Assembly: GCA_016718035.1 (NCBI GenBank)
Contig: JADKEK010000006.1
Coordinates: forward strand, 1-64,000
DNA: 64,000 nucleotides
Origin: Bacteroidota bacterium
GTDB lineage: Bacteria; Bacteroidota; Bacteroidia; Chitinophagales; BACL12
Direction: 5' to 3'
A model generated the notes under the pieces. That model did no database searches. It saw nothing but the letters and a program-made list of their open reading frames with translations, and was not told where the DNA came from. A program made the translations under genes and the position numbers. Shown piece after piece: positions 29,868 to 38,696 of the stretch (the first letter of the stretch is position 1; each line of letters begins with the position of its first letter).

Positions 29868-30569
29868 TCAGGCAGGTAGTTTATTATACATTGGAATTAC
29901 CATGCCATTGATGCCAACCCCTTCCTCGGATTGAAGAAATGCGATAACTGCTGCAACATCTGCAATTGGCGTAAATGTTTTAAACTGTTCAGGGGTGGCC
30001 CAACTTAGGTTATTAGGTGTTTGTAATGTTGCCGGAGCAATACAATTTGCCCGGATATTAAATCCACGGCCTTCTTCGGCTGTGCTCAGGGTAAGTGTAA
30101 TAACTGCACTTTTACTTGCCGCATAAACGGCATTTCCGGCACTTTGATGAATGGCAGGTTTAGCACCAACTGTAACAATAGCGCCACCGCCATTCGCTTT
30201 TAAAATCGGAACTATCTTTTTTAGCAGTAGGAATGTGGGCAATACATTGAGATTCATCAGGTGCTGGTAATCTTGTAAACTATAATCAGCAATCGAAGCT
30301 CCGGCTGTATACCCACCGGCTAAATGCACCAATCCGTTGACGTTTTCGGCTTGTTGAAACAAATTATCGATAGCTGATTCGTCCGATAGATCTGCTATTA
30401 CGGCCTTTAATTGGCTGCCAAATGCTTCCGGAAACAGACTTTGTAGTTTATCGACACTTTTTTGTGATACGGCACTGGCTATAAGCTGGTGGCCATTTTT
30501 CAGCAATTGCGCTGTTACCGCACTTCCCAGCCCGCCATCGGCACCGGTTATGATGATAGTTTTAGGCAT
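29868..30569 (-). CDS. Short-chain dehydrogenase/reductase (SDR)
   Basis: A 233-residue classical SDR. The cofactor loop GADGGLGSA is at residues 8-16 (TGxxxGxG-like), the NNAG-equivalent is GLVHLAGGY near 82, and YAASKSAV near 149 holds the catalytic Tyr and Lys. No Asp follows the second strand in the NADH-type position, so the cofactor is uncertain. The substrate is not evident. It is 41 bases upstream of the exonuclease gene and could share its transcript. Confidence 0.85.
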   Translation of the reverse strand: MPKTIIITGADGGLGSAVTAQLLKNGHQLIASAVSQKSVDKLQSLFPEAFGSQLKAVIADLSDESAIDNLFQQAENVNGLVHLAGGYTAGASIADYSLQDYQHLMNLNVLPTFLLLKKIVPILKANGGGAIVTVGAKPAIHQSAGNAVYAASKSAVITLTLSTAEEGRGFNIRANCIAPATLQTPNNLSWATPEQFKTFTPIADVAAVIAFLQSEEGVGINGMVIPMYNKLPA

Positions 30570-30720
30570 ATTTTTTTATCCAAAATTAAGCTATTGTCAT
30601 TTGTTGAGGACAATTTCCGGACTGTTGTGCAGATAGAATTTTAATTTGCAATCAAAAAACGTTTATTTTGTGCAGTATTGTGCAGAAAACTGCCCCTTAC
30701 AGCTAATCAATATCTTGAGT

Positions 30721-31374
30721 ATGAAAAAATTGACACTTACACTGCTTGTTACTATTGCGACTTTATTTTCTGCACGCACATCATTTGCTCAGCTATGGGT
30801 AATGGGTGATGTAGGCGGTTTTTTAACGGAGGACTTGATTGGATACGGAGTAAACGCAAGAGGAGCCTTTCATTTTGGTGATTACGACCGCAACATGGCA
30901 ACGCTGGGTGGTGGTTTCAATATGTTACCTAACGAAACATGGCAATTCGTTGTTTATGATTCAACAGGATTGTTTACCGATACAGTTCCTTCTGTTTTAA
31001 AAGCGAATGTAATTTCTATTGATGCTGACTATCGCCGATATTTTTTTCAGACAGATGCCGATGATTATTTTGCATTCTACGGTTTAGTTGGCGCTAGTTT
31101 ATGGTTGGTGAATTCTAAAATGAGTTTAGGTGCATATGTAGATACTATTTTTGCTCCGCCATTAGGCACACCATTAGTTCAATCTAACATGAGCGTAAGA
31201 ATTCCTGTTGGATTTGGTGTGGACTGGACAGTTCGAGGACGTTTCTGGTGGTATTTTGAAGCCAAAACAGAAATTCCTGTTACTCAGGTAAATAACGATT
31301 TTATCGGTAACGATTTTGGTATGAGTTACCATATCAATACCGGTGTGCGTATTCTTCTTTGGGATATTTATTAA
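30721..31374 (+). CDS. Small outer-membrane beta-barrel-like protein
   Basis: The ATG at 30721 (MKKLTLTLLVTIATLF) starts a clear signal peptide ending at SFAQ; an in-frame extension upstream to 30646 has no signal features. The mature 190 residues are Gly-, Tyr- and Phe-rich, with alternating strands ending in HINTGVRILLWDIY, typical of small outer-membrane porin-like or OmpA-barrel proteins in Bacteroidota. It is convergent with the NDH-2 gene with no bases between stops. Function unknown. Confidence 0.65.
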   Translation: MKKLTLTLLVTIATLFSARTSFAQLWVMGDVGGFLTEDLIGYGVNARGAFHFGDYDRNMATLGGGFNMLPNETWQFVVYDSTGLFTDTVPSVLKANVISIDADYRRYFFQTDADDYFAFYGLVGASLWLVNSKMSLGAYVDTIFAPPLGTPLVQSNMSVRIPVGFGVDWTVRGRFWWYFEAKTEIPVTQVNNDFIGNDFGMSYHINTGVRILLWDIY

Positions 31375-32667
31375 TTATTCAGTCTGTTTAGTACTTCCCG
31401 TATTATTGATAATAATGCGTAATGCTCTGTCGTACGTAATGTAATTCCACATCCAGTTTATAAATACCATAAACCGGTTGCGAAATCCTACCAATGACAT
31501 TAAATGGATGAACATCCATATATACCAGGCAAAATAACCGCCGAAGGAATAAAATGGCAAATCTACCACTGCACGATGTCTTCCCACTGTTGCCATATTA
31601 CCTTTGTTGCGATAAATAAATGATTGCTGCGTTTTGTTATTGTGTATACGTTTGAAATTGGATACTAAATTATCAGCTTGTTGCATAGCTACCTGTGCCA
31701 CACCAGGATGCCCGTTTGGATAAGCACCGTCGGCCTGCATTAATGCGATATCGCCAATAGCATAAATGTTTTCTTCACCTATAATCTGGTTGAAACCATC
31801 AACTAAAATCCTGTTTCCTTTTGTAATAGCATCAGGATTAATGCCTTTAATAGTAGCCCCTTTTACGCCTGCAGTCCAAATAACATTTTCAGCTGCAATT
31901 GAACTGCCATCTTTTAATAATAATTCGTGACCGGTGTAATCGTTTACCAAAGTGTTGAGCCAAACTTTTACGCCGAGTTGCTCCAGATATTTTTTTGCCA
32001 GCCGGGACGATTTTTCGGACATGGTTGGCAAAACGCGGCCACTACCTTCAACCAGATGCACTTCCATTTTAGCAGGATCTAATTCGCGGTAATCTGCAGG
32101 CAATACATTTTTTTTAATTTCTGCCAATGCTCCTGCAAGTTCTACTCCCGTTGGACCACCGCCAACAATGATAAAATTAAGATGCTGATTTTCGGGTTTT
32201 CCTGCCGATTGAATTACTGCATTTTCGAACTGCTGCAAAATTGCACTGCGCATTGTGAGCGCTTCAGGAATGGACTTTAAGGTTAAACTTTTTGTTTCCA
32301 GATTTTTGTTGCCATAAAAATTGGTTGTTGCACCTGTTGCAATTACTAAATAATCATAAGGAATTTCACCTGCAGTAGTATGAACGGTTTTATGTTGTTT
32401 ATCAATGGAAGTAACCTCTGCCAGACGAAAAACAATATTGGGATACTTACCAATTTTTCTCCGCAGGGGAAAGGCTATACTTTCTGCTGTTAATCCCGCA
32501 GAAGCAATTTGATACATAAGCGGTTGAAAGTTGTGATAATTATTTTTGTCTATTAACGTTACACGGTAGGGGAGGTTATTGAGTTTTTTTACCATGGTTA
32601 AGCCTGCAAATCCACCGCCTATTATTACAATGCGGGGTAGTTGAGTATTACTGAATTTATATAGCAT
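31375..32667 (-). CDS. ndh: Type II NADH dehydrogenase (NDH-2)
   Basis: A 430-residue flavoprotein from the ATG at 32667; an in-frame TTG 33 bases upstream is less likely. Residues 12-24 hold the FAD motif IVIIGGGFAGL. YLVIATGATTNFYG and GGGPTGVELAGALAE mark the NADH site, and IYAIGDIALMQ the second FAD contact. The C-terminus is hydrophobic (WYIWMFIHLMSLVGF), the membrane-anchoring part seen in this family. It oxidises NADH and reduces menaquinone without pumping protons, at the inner face of the cytoplasmic membrane. Confidence 0.9.
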   Translation of the reverse strand: MLYKFSNTQLPRIVIIGGGFAGLTMVKKLNNLPYRVTLIDKNNYHNFQPLMYQIASAGLTAESIAFPLRRKIGKYPNIVFRLAEVTSIDKQHKTVHTTAGEIPYDYLVIATGATTNFYGNKNLETKSLTLKSIPEALTMRSAILQQFENAVIQSAGKPENQHLNFIIVGGGPTGVELAGALAEIKKNVLPADYRELDPAKMEVHLVEGSGRVLPTMSEKSSRLAKKYLEQLGVKVWLNTLVNDYTGHELLLKDGSSIAAENVIWTAGVKGATIKGINPDAITKGNRILVDGFNQIIGEENIYAIGDIALMQADGAYPNGHPGVAQVAMQQADNLVSNFKRIHNNKTQQSFIYRNKGNMATVGRHRAVVDLPFYSFGGYFAWYIWMFIHLMSLVGFRNRFMVFINWMWNYITYDRALRIIINNTGSTKQTE

Positions 32668-32764
32668 TGCCTGAGTGTTTTGTTTATAAGCACAACCCAA
32701 AATTCTATAATTCTGTTCAGTTTATACTAATTATATCTGCGCAATTAACTAATTGAAAATAAAT

Positions 32765-32772
32765 TAGCTTTG
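32765..32772 (+). promoter_or_regulatory. -7 promoter element TAGCTTTG
   Basis: Match to TAnnTTTG, 22 bases before the ATG at 32795 of the Cys/Met enzyme gene. Confidence 0.4.
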
Positions 32773-32794
32773 TGATGCAAAAAATCCATTAAAT

Positions 32795-34003
32795 ATGGCA
32801 AAAACTACAAAAAAGACAGGCTTTGGTTCTTTATGTGTTCAACCGGGTAAAACAGATAAAATTATCCTGCCTCATAACGAACCTATATATGCTACAACTG
32901 CCTATACCTTTGAGTCTACCGACCATGCTTTGAGTTTATTTGACGATCACCATAAAGGTTATGTGTATTCACGTTGGGGCAACCCGACTGTAACGATGGC
33001 AGAAGTGAAAATTGCCGCTATGGAAACATTTGGCAGCGAACGCAAAGCCAAAGCACAATTATTTAGTAGTGGAATGGCAGCTATTGCCGCCGTATTATTA
33101 TCATGCGCTAAGGCAGGTGATACTATTCTTACGCAAAACCAATTATACGGTACCACCGACGAACTGATGCAAAAACAGTTACGCGATTGGAATATTAATA
33201 TTACGCGATGTGATTTAAATGATATAAAAGCAGTAACAACAATTTTAAAAAACGATAAACACATTAAATTGATTTATATCGAAACACCATCTAATCCGAT
33301 GATGGAAATATTTGATATTCAATCAATATCTGCTGTAGCAAAAAAATATGGTTGTCGTGTTGCTGTAGATAATACTTTTTCATCACCTTATTGCCAGCGT
33401 CCACTTTTATTAGGCGCCGATTTTTCCGTACATTCTGCTACAAAATACCTTAATGGTCACGGCAGCGGATTGGGTGGAGTTGTTATTGGATTGGATATTC
33501 CATTTATGAAAAATGAAATGTGGAATAAAGTAAAATTATTAGGTGCCAATTCAAATGCATTCGATAGCTGGTTATTATTACAAGGACTTAAAACACTTGA
33601 ATTGAGAATGGAACGTCATTGTGAAAATGCCAAAAAAGTTGCTGCGTTTCTCAGTGCCAATAAATACGTTTCTAAAGTAAATTATTGCGGCGATAAACAA
33701 CATCCTCAAAAAAATATTATCAAAAAACAAATGCTGGCACACAGTGGAATGTTGAGCTTCGAATTAAAAGGGGGACTAAAGGCCGGTATTAAATTGATGA
33801 ACAAAGTTAAGGTTTGTAAAATGGTTACATCGCTGGGCACTTTAGATACCTTAATTCAACACCCTGCGAGTATGACCCATGTAAATGTTCCTCGTGACAG
33901 GAGAATGGCGGCTGGTATAACCGATGGATTGGTGCGTTTAAGTGTAGGTATTGAAAATGTGCAGGATATTATTGATGATTTATCACAAGGATTAGGCAAA
34001 TAA
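32795..34003 (+). CDS. Cys/Met metabolism PLP enzyme (cystathionine gamma-synthase/lyase or methionine gamma-lyase family)
   Basis: A 402-residue fold-type I PLP enzyme. SRWGNPTV near 59 and SSGMAAIAAVLL near 91 form the phosphate-binding and gating regions; SVHSATKYLNGH places the PLP Lys at residue 217; VDNTFSSPYCQRPL lies before it; the C-terminus has the TSLGTLDTLIQHPASMTH block with conserved Ser and His. Members interconvert cystathionine, cysteine, homocysteine or methionine; the sequence alone does not settle which. It stands alone between NDH-2 and fabD, with a terminator right after its stop. Confidence 0.85.
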   Translation: MAKTTKKTGFGSLCVQPGKTDKIILPHNEPIYATTAYTFESTDHALSLFDDHHKGYVYSRWGNPTVTMAEVKIAAMETFGSERKAKAQLFSSGMAAIAAVLLSCAKAGDTILTQNQLYGTTDELMQKQLRDWNINITRCDLNDIKAVTTILKNDKHIKLIYIETPSNPMMEIFDIQSISAVAKKYGCRVAVDNTFSSPYCQRPLLLGADFSVHSATKYLNGHGSGLGGVVIGLDIPFMKNEMWNKVKLLGANSNAFDSWLLLQGLKTLELRMERHCENAKKVAAFLSANKYVSKVNYCGDKQHPQKNIIKKQMLAHSGMLSFELKGGLKAGIKLMNKVKVCKMVTSLGTLDTLIQHPASMTHVNVPRDRRMAAGITDGLVRLSVGIENVQDIIDDLSQGLGK

Positions 34004-34004
34004 A

Positions 34005-34031
34005 AAAGGGTTGTAAAAATTACAACCCTTT
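34005..34031. terminator. Terminator between the Cys/Met enzyme gene and fabD
   Basis: A perfect 12-bp stem, AAAGGGTTGTAA with TTACAACCCTTT around an AAA loop, directly after the stop at 34003 and 20 bases before the fabD stop. It can serve both convergent genes. Confidence 0.85.
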
Positions 34032-34050
34032 GTATTTATATTTTACTATT

Positions 34051-34926
34051 TTAGCAGCTCGCAGCTTCAACTGTCGGACTGATTTTTTTCACCAATCCCT
34101 GTAATACTTTACCGGGACCAACTTCTACAAAATGTGTGGCACCATCAGCTGTCATTTGTAATACACTTTGAGTCCATTTTACCGGCGCAGTTAATTGAGC
34201 AATTAAATTATTTTTTATATCTGCCGGGTCAGCAACTGCTTGTGCAGTTACATTTTGATATACAGGGCAAACAGGATTACTAAAATGTGTGCTGTTGATA
34301 GCTTCATATAATTCTATTCGCGCAGGTTCCATCAATGGTGAATGGAATGCACCACCAACTGGTAATAATAAGGCACGTTTTGCACCTGCAGCTTTTAATG
34401 CTTCACATGCTTTATTTACCGCCTCAATTTCTCCTGATATTACAAGTTGTCCCGGGCAATTATAATTTGCTGCAACAACAACACCTTCAGTTTCATTGCA
34501 AATACGTTCAACAATATCATCCGCTAATCCTAACACAGCAGCCATTGTGGAAGGTTGAATTTCACATGCTTTTTGCATTGCCATAGCGCGTTTATACACT
34601 AATTGCAGGCCGTCTTTGAACGATAAAGTTTTATTGGCAACCAATGCAGAAAATTCACCTAATGAATGTCCTGCAACCATGTCCGGTGAAAAATTTTCAA
34701 TAGTAGATGCAAGAATTACCGAATGCAAAAAAATGGCAGGTTGTGTAACTCTGGTTTGTTTTAATGCTTCTTCTGTGCCATTAAACATGATATCCGTTAT
34801 AGAAAATCCTAAAATGGCATCCGCTTCATCAAATAACAATTTGGCAGCAGGATTATTTTCGTACAAATCTTTACCCATACCCGGAAACTGAGAACCTTGT
34901 CCGGGAAAAACATAAGCTTTTTTCAT
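34051..34926 (-). CDS. fabD: Malonyl-CoA:ACP transacylase FabD
   Basis: A 291-residue enzyme beginning MKKAYVFPGQGSQFPGMG, the standard FabD N-terminus. AGHSLGEFSAL holds the nucleophile Ser at residue 88. RAMAMQKA gives the Arg that binds malonate, and GGAFHSPLM near residue 195 the catalytic His. It loads malonyl groups on acyl carrier protein for fatty-acid synthesis. Length is normal. It follows a small secreted-protein gene by 30 bases. Confidence 0.95.
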   Translation of the reverse strand: MKKAYVFPGQGSQFPGMGKDLYENNPAAKLLFDEADAILGFSITDIMFNGTEEALKQTRVTQPAIFLHSVILASTIENFSPDMVAGHSLGEFSALVANKTLSFKDGLQLVYKRAMAMQKACEIQPSTMAAVLGLADDIVERICNETEGVVVAANYNCPGQLVISGEIEAVNKACEALKAAGAKRALLLPVGGAFHSPLMEPARIELYEAINSTHFSNPVCPVYQNVTAQAVADPADIKNNLIAQLTAPVKWTQSVLQMTADGATHFVEVGPGKVLQGLVKKISPTVEAASC

Positions 34927-34956
34927 TGATTGATGTAATTAAAAGTGGTTGATTAT

Positions 34957-35391
34957 TTATTTTATTGCTTTAGTGCTCATCACAAAAAAAACATCGCGCG
35001 ACAATGCCCAACCACTGTCTTTGTCTTTATTATATTTTAAAGGAGCTACTAAAATAATTTTATCTTCTAGTGTTACAACTTTATAAACTACGTAAGATTT
35101 TAATTTATCAGGATCTGCAATTCGCGCATCCAAATCGCCTAATTTTTCAGGCCAGGAATCTTCAGAATGATTGCGTTTTATTTCATCAATTAAATAGTTG
35201 GAAAGTCCGGCGATTTTCATCATCTCAATTTCACCCTCATTTAATTCATAAGTACTATACAACTCACCGGCGTCAATAATTTCAACGCGCTGGCATTTAG
35301 TACCTTCAATTTTGTATTTTTTTGATTGAGCATTGAGGCTAGTGCTGCCTATGATTAAGAGCATAGCCAAAGCCATTTGTATGTTTTTCAT
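34957..35391 (-). CDS. Secreted hypothetical protein
   Basis: A 144-residue protein with a signal peptide (about 1-21, ending SLNAQ). The mature part is mixed alpha/beta with two predicted helices (EGEIEMMKIAGLSNYLIDEIK) and a C-terminal strand pair (YVVYKVVTLEDKIILVAPL). No family recognised. It lies between folE (41 bases upstream) and fabD (30 bases downstream) in the same direction. Confidence 0.55.
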   Translation of the reverse strand: MKNIQMALAMLLIIGSTSLNAQSKKYKIEGTKCQRVEIIDAGELYSTYELNEGEIEMMKIAGLSNYLIDEIKRNHSEDSWPEKLGDLDARIADPDKLKSYVVYKVVTLEDKIILVAPLKYNKDKDSGWALSRDVFFVMSTKAIK

Positions 35392-35432
35392 ATCAATAAG
35401 TTTAGAATGTAAATGTAAATAATTATCGGAAA

Positions 35433-36056
35433 TTATTTACTCAAACGGGCCGAGATGAGGTTGATGAACTCATTCCTGGTTTGCATCGTTTGAAACTGGC
35501 CTGTAAATGCTGAGGTGGTGGTAACCGAATTTTGTTTTTGAACTCCACGCATCATCATACATAAATGACTTGCTTCAATAACTACTGCTACACCTTGCGG
35601 TTTTAGTGTATTGTCGAGGCAATGCAATACCTGTTGTGTTAAACGTTCCTGCACCTGGAGTCTGCGGGCATATATGTCGACTACTCTGGCAATTTTACTT
35701 AATCCTACAATTTTACCATTTGGAATATAGGCAACGTGTGCGCGACCAAAAAATGGTAGCATGTGGTGTTCACACATGGAATAAATTTCAATGTCCTTTA
35801 CAATTACCATTTCACTGCACTCTTCAGTAAACATGGCACTGCGAACAACTGCTTCAGCATCCTGGTCGTAACCCTGCGTTAAAAACTGCATGGCTTTGGC
35901 AATACGTTCAGGCGTTTTTTGTAAACCTTCACGTTCAGGGTCTTCCCCCAAATGATTAATAATCGATTTATAGTTCTCGGTAAGTGCTGCTATTTTATCC
36001 ATTCCGTATTGTTCTACTTTTTTATAGAACTGACCTGTTGGGTTGTTGTTTTCCAT
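35433..36056 (-). CDS. folE: GTP cyclohydrolase I FolE
   Basis: A 207-residue type I GTP cyclohydrolase. SMCEHHMLPFFG gives the zinc ligands Cys and His, IVGLSKIARVVDIYARRLQ the substrate-binding block, and ASHLCMMMRGVQK the second Cys. It converts GTP to 7,8-dihydroneopterin triphosphate, the first step to folate, tetrahydropterins or queuosine precursors. The gene is 12 bases after the 6-pyruvoyl-tetrahydropterin synthase gene, so the two consecutive steps are in one operon. Confidence 0.95.
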   Translation of the reverse strand: MENNNPTGQFYKKVEQYGMDKIAALTENYKSIINHLGEDPEREGLQKTPERIAKAMQFLTQGYDQDAEAVVRSAMFTEECSEMVIVKDIEIYSMCEHHMLPFFGRAHVAYIPNGKIVGLSKIARVVDIYARRLQVQERLTQQVLHCLDNTLKPQGVAVVIEASHLCMMMRGVQKQNSVTTTSAFTGQFQTMQTRNEFINLISARLSK

Positions 36057-36068
36057 TATTGAGTTGGT

Positions 36069-36476
36069 TTATTCACCGTAATACTCCGCAGAAATATTTT
36101 CGGTTTCCTGAAGTTTTATGCAATGTAAAACGCCACCTGTAATTAATGGTTCAATTAACTTCCAAATTACCTTGCAAAAATTTTCAGTACTTGGCTGAAC
36201 ATCCTTAAAGTAGGGTGTATCGGTGTTTAGATTTTTGTGGTCAAACAGCTCGACAATTTCCTTTTTAATAAGGTCGCTCAGCTTTTTAGCATCCATAATA
36301 AACCCGGTATCAGGGTCCGGATTGCCTTTAACCGTCACAAAAAGCTGATAATTATGTCCATGCCAGTTCTTGTTGGCACATTTGCCAAAAACTTCGAAAT
36401 TCTTTTCTTCCGACCATTTATTATTATACAGCCTATGGGCAGCATTAAACGTTTCACGTCTGGTAAGATAAACCAT
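36069..36476 (-). CDS. queD: 6-pyruvoyl-tetrahydropterin synthase / QueD family enzyme
   Basis: A 135-residue single-domain enzyme. FNAAHRL near residue 12 and WHGHNYQL near 39 supply the three zinc His; the catalytic Cys is in GKCANKNWHGH; DHKNLN and ETENISAEYYG give the other active-site residues. It acts on the folE product. Whether it makes 6-carboxy-tetrahydropterin (queuosine route) or 6-pyruvoyl-tetrahydropterin (biopterin route) cannot be decided from sequence alone; bacterial members next to folE commonly serve queuosine. Confidence 0.88.
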   Translation of the reverse strand: MVYLTRRETFNAAHRLYNNKWSEEKNFEVFGKCANKNWHGHNYQLFVTVKGNPDPDTGFIMDAKKLSDLIKKEIVELFDHKNLNTDTPYFKDVQPSTENFCKVIWKLIEPLITGGVLHCIKLQETENISAEYYGE

Positions 36477-36553
36477 GGTGCAAAGATAACACTCTACGCG
36501 TTTTAAGACGATAAAATGGTGATTCTGTTCCGGTTAGAGGGTAAAACAAGGGT

Positions 36554-36982
36554 TTAAGCAGCTAAAATGGCCACTTTTTTAGGGTCTTTGGAGTCGACCT
36601 TTACCTGCAAGGTTCTGCCTTTTTGATAATGGCGCATCTCCTCTTTTTTAACATTATGTTTTAGCTCAACCTCGTAAGGAACCATAGTGCGGTGGCGGAT
36701 TTCCAATAATAAACCGATACGCGGGTTGTGGTCTACGGTTTTACCGGTTTCCCAAACTTCCAAAATAATGGCCATTGCCGGTTCTCCGGATTTCATAATA
36801 TCTAAAGCCACAAATGCCGGTCTGAAGAAAAACCAATAACCTGCAAAACCTACAGCACTGGTTAATATGAAAGTTGCAATTCCGTAAGTCCACTGAAATA
36901 CAGAAATTACCCCTACCGCAGTAAATGCGATACCTAGAAATATCCAAACAACGTAATTGGGTAGCCCGAACTGTTTAACCAT
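36554..36982 (-). CDS. Membrane protein with two N-terminal helices and a soluble domain
   Basis: A 142-residue protein. Residues 11-29 and 35-53 are membrane segments (VVWIFLGIAFTAVGVISVF and ATFILTSAVGFAGYWFFF). Residues 60-142 form a soluble beta-rich domain with EPAMAIILEVWETGKTV and RTLQVKVDSKDPKKVAIL, reminiscent of the small OB-like domains in DUF3592-type proteins. Function unknown. It has its own spacer on each side. Confidence 0.55.
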   Translation of the reverse strand: MVKQFGLPNYVVWIFLGIAFTAVGVISVFQWTYGIATFILTSAVGFAGYWFFFRPAFVALDIMKSGEPAMAIILEVWETGKTVDHNPRIGLLLEIRHRTMVPYEVELKHNVKKEEMRHYQKGRTLQVKVDSKDPKKVAILAA

Positions 36983-37101
36983 AACGCTATACCTGTGTTT
37001 TAATGGTGTTAATGTTAATTAACTTTATATACGTAAAATTGTACCGAATTGTTCGCAAAATCAATCAACTTTTTCACATTTTTATCTGAATAAAGCTGTT
37101 C

Positions 37102-37595
37102 ATGAATAAATTTTCAATCACTTTCACCTGCTTATGCTGCCTTTTTATTGCCAAAAATATGGTAGCTCAGCCTCAAATGGACACCTTGGAGGTTAAAGCC
37201 AATGTGCAAAATACCGTCCAAAAATTGTTTGATGCCATGCGAAATAATGATAGTGCAACATTACACACCATTTTTACAGCAAAAGCCAGATTACTGAGTG
37301 TGAATCCGAAAAGGGTAATATGCAGGTTTTTGAAACTTCAATTGCAGATTTTATCACCGCAGTTGGCCAGCCCAAAAATGAGGTTTGGAATGAAGTAATT
37401 TGGAGTTATTCCATCGAACTGAATAATGAAATTGCCAGTGTTTGGTGTCCTTATACATTTTTTCTGGAGCAGAACGGGCATAAACAATTATTACATTGTG
37501 GTGTTAATTCAATTGAATTATACCGGAGCAATGATGGATGGCAAATTACCCAAATCACCGATACCCGCAACGAGACAGGATGCAGGGAAAATTAA
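37102..37595 (+). pseudogene. Secreted NTF2/SnoaL-like protein, one frameshift
   Basis: A signal peptide (MNKFSITFTCLCCLFIAKNMVAQ) is followed by the NTF2-like start: helix TVQKLFDAMRNNDSATLHTIFT. A shift near 37310 separates this from the rest, which reads MQVFETSIADFITAVGQPKNEVWNE, strands around SVWCPYTFF, and YRSNDGWQITQITDTR, the characteristic closing strands. Joined it is about 164 residues. The family includes lumazine-binding-like and SnoaL-like domains, often without activity. It is the first gene of the plus-strand lipid-modification cluster and could be a secreted partner. Confidence 0.65.
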
Positions 37596-37652
37596 TTCAA
37601 TCGCCAATCAACTTATTTTCGTAAATAAACGCATTAACCCGATACCAAAACA

Positions 37653-38687
37653 GTGAATAGAACTATTGATAACCTTTTAACAAAAGATGTAATTCCTGAT
37701 TTTTTAATCAGGCAAAATATCAGAAAATTATTACGCCAGCGGCTAATTGACGAAACCAAACCCAACCAGGAATTACAACAACAGCATCTCATGCGTATTG
37801 TTGATGAATTAAAAAATTCGCCAATCGCAATTGAAACTAAAGCGGCCAACGAACAGCATTATGAATTACCAACGGCATTTTTTCAATTGGTAATGGGAAA
37901 ACATATGAAATATTCCAGCTGTTATTGGAATGCTTCAACACCGAATTTATCAGCAGCAGAAAATCTGGCTTTGGAAAAAACATGTGCACATGCCGAATTA
38001 GAAAATGGCATGAAGATATTAGAATTGGGTTGCGGATGGGGAAGTTTAACGATGTTTATGGCAGCGAAGTTTCCGGATGCACAAATTACCGGAGTTTCCA
38101 ATTCTGCCACCCAAAAACAATATATAGATAAAACATGTGCCGAACGAGGGTTAAAGAATGTGCGTATCATAACTGCGGACATGAATGTATTTTCTTTGGA
38201 TGAACAATTCGATCGTGTTGTTTCAGTAGAAATGTTTGAACACATGCGCAATTATGAATTGTTAATGGAAAAAATTGCAGGCATGTTAACAGCTGAAGGA
38301 AAGTTATTCGTGCACATCTTCACGCATCAATCATTTACGTATTATTTTGATGTAATAGATGAAAGTGATTGGATGAGTAAATATTTCTTTACCGGCGGAA
38401 TAATGCCATCGGATGATTTATTATTGTATTTTAATAAAGATTTAAAAATCCAGCAACATTTTCATTGGGATGGCACGCATTATGAAAAAACAGCAAATTG
38501 TTGGCTGGAAAACATGGATAAAAATCGCCAAACAATCATGCCGATTTTGTCTGATACTTATGGTGCCCAACAAGCTACAAAATGGTGGGTATATTGGCGG
38601 ATATTTTTTATGGCCTGCGCCGAACTTTGGGGCTACAACAAGGGTAGGGAGTGGTTTGTTAGTCACTATTTATTTGTAAAAGCTTAA
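37653..38687 (+). CDS. Cyclopropane-fatty-acid-synthase-like methyltransferase (first copy)
   Basis: A 344-residue protein starting with GTG at 37653. HYELPTAFFQLVMGKHMKYS matches the CFA synthase lipid-binding region, ILELGCGWGSLTMFMAAKFP is the SAM-binding motif, and VVSVEMFEHMRNYELL the catalytic region. It lacks the N-terminal domain of full CFA synthases, so it belongs to the shorter branch found with FAD/DUF1365 operons. It transfers a methyl group to lipid acyl chains or related substrates. It is followed after 9 bases by the amine-oxidase-like gene. Confidence 0.75.
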   Translation: MNRTIDNLLTKDVIPDFLIRQNIRKLLRQRLIDETKPNQELQQQHLMRIVDELKNSPIAIETKAANEQHYELPTAFFQLVMGKHMKYSSCYWNASTPNLSAAENLALEKTCAHAELENGMKILELGCGWGSLTMFMAAKFPDAQITGVSNSATQKQYIDKTCAERGLKNVRIITADMNVFSLDEQFDRVVSVEMFEHMRNYELLMEKIAGMLTAEGKLFVHIFTHQSFTYYFDVIDESDWMSKYFFTGGIMPSDDLLLYFNKDLKIQQHFHWDGTHYEKTANCWLENMDKNRQTIMPILSDTYGAQQATKWWVYWRIFFMACAELWGYNKGREWFVSHYLFVKA

Positions 38688-38696
38688 TTCATTAAA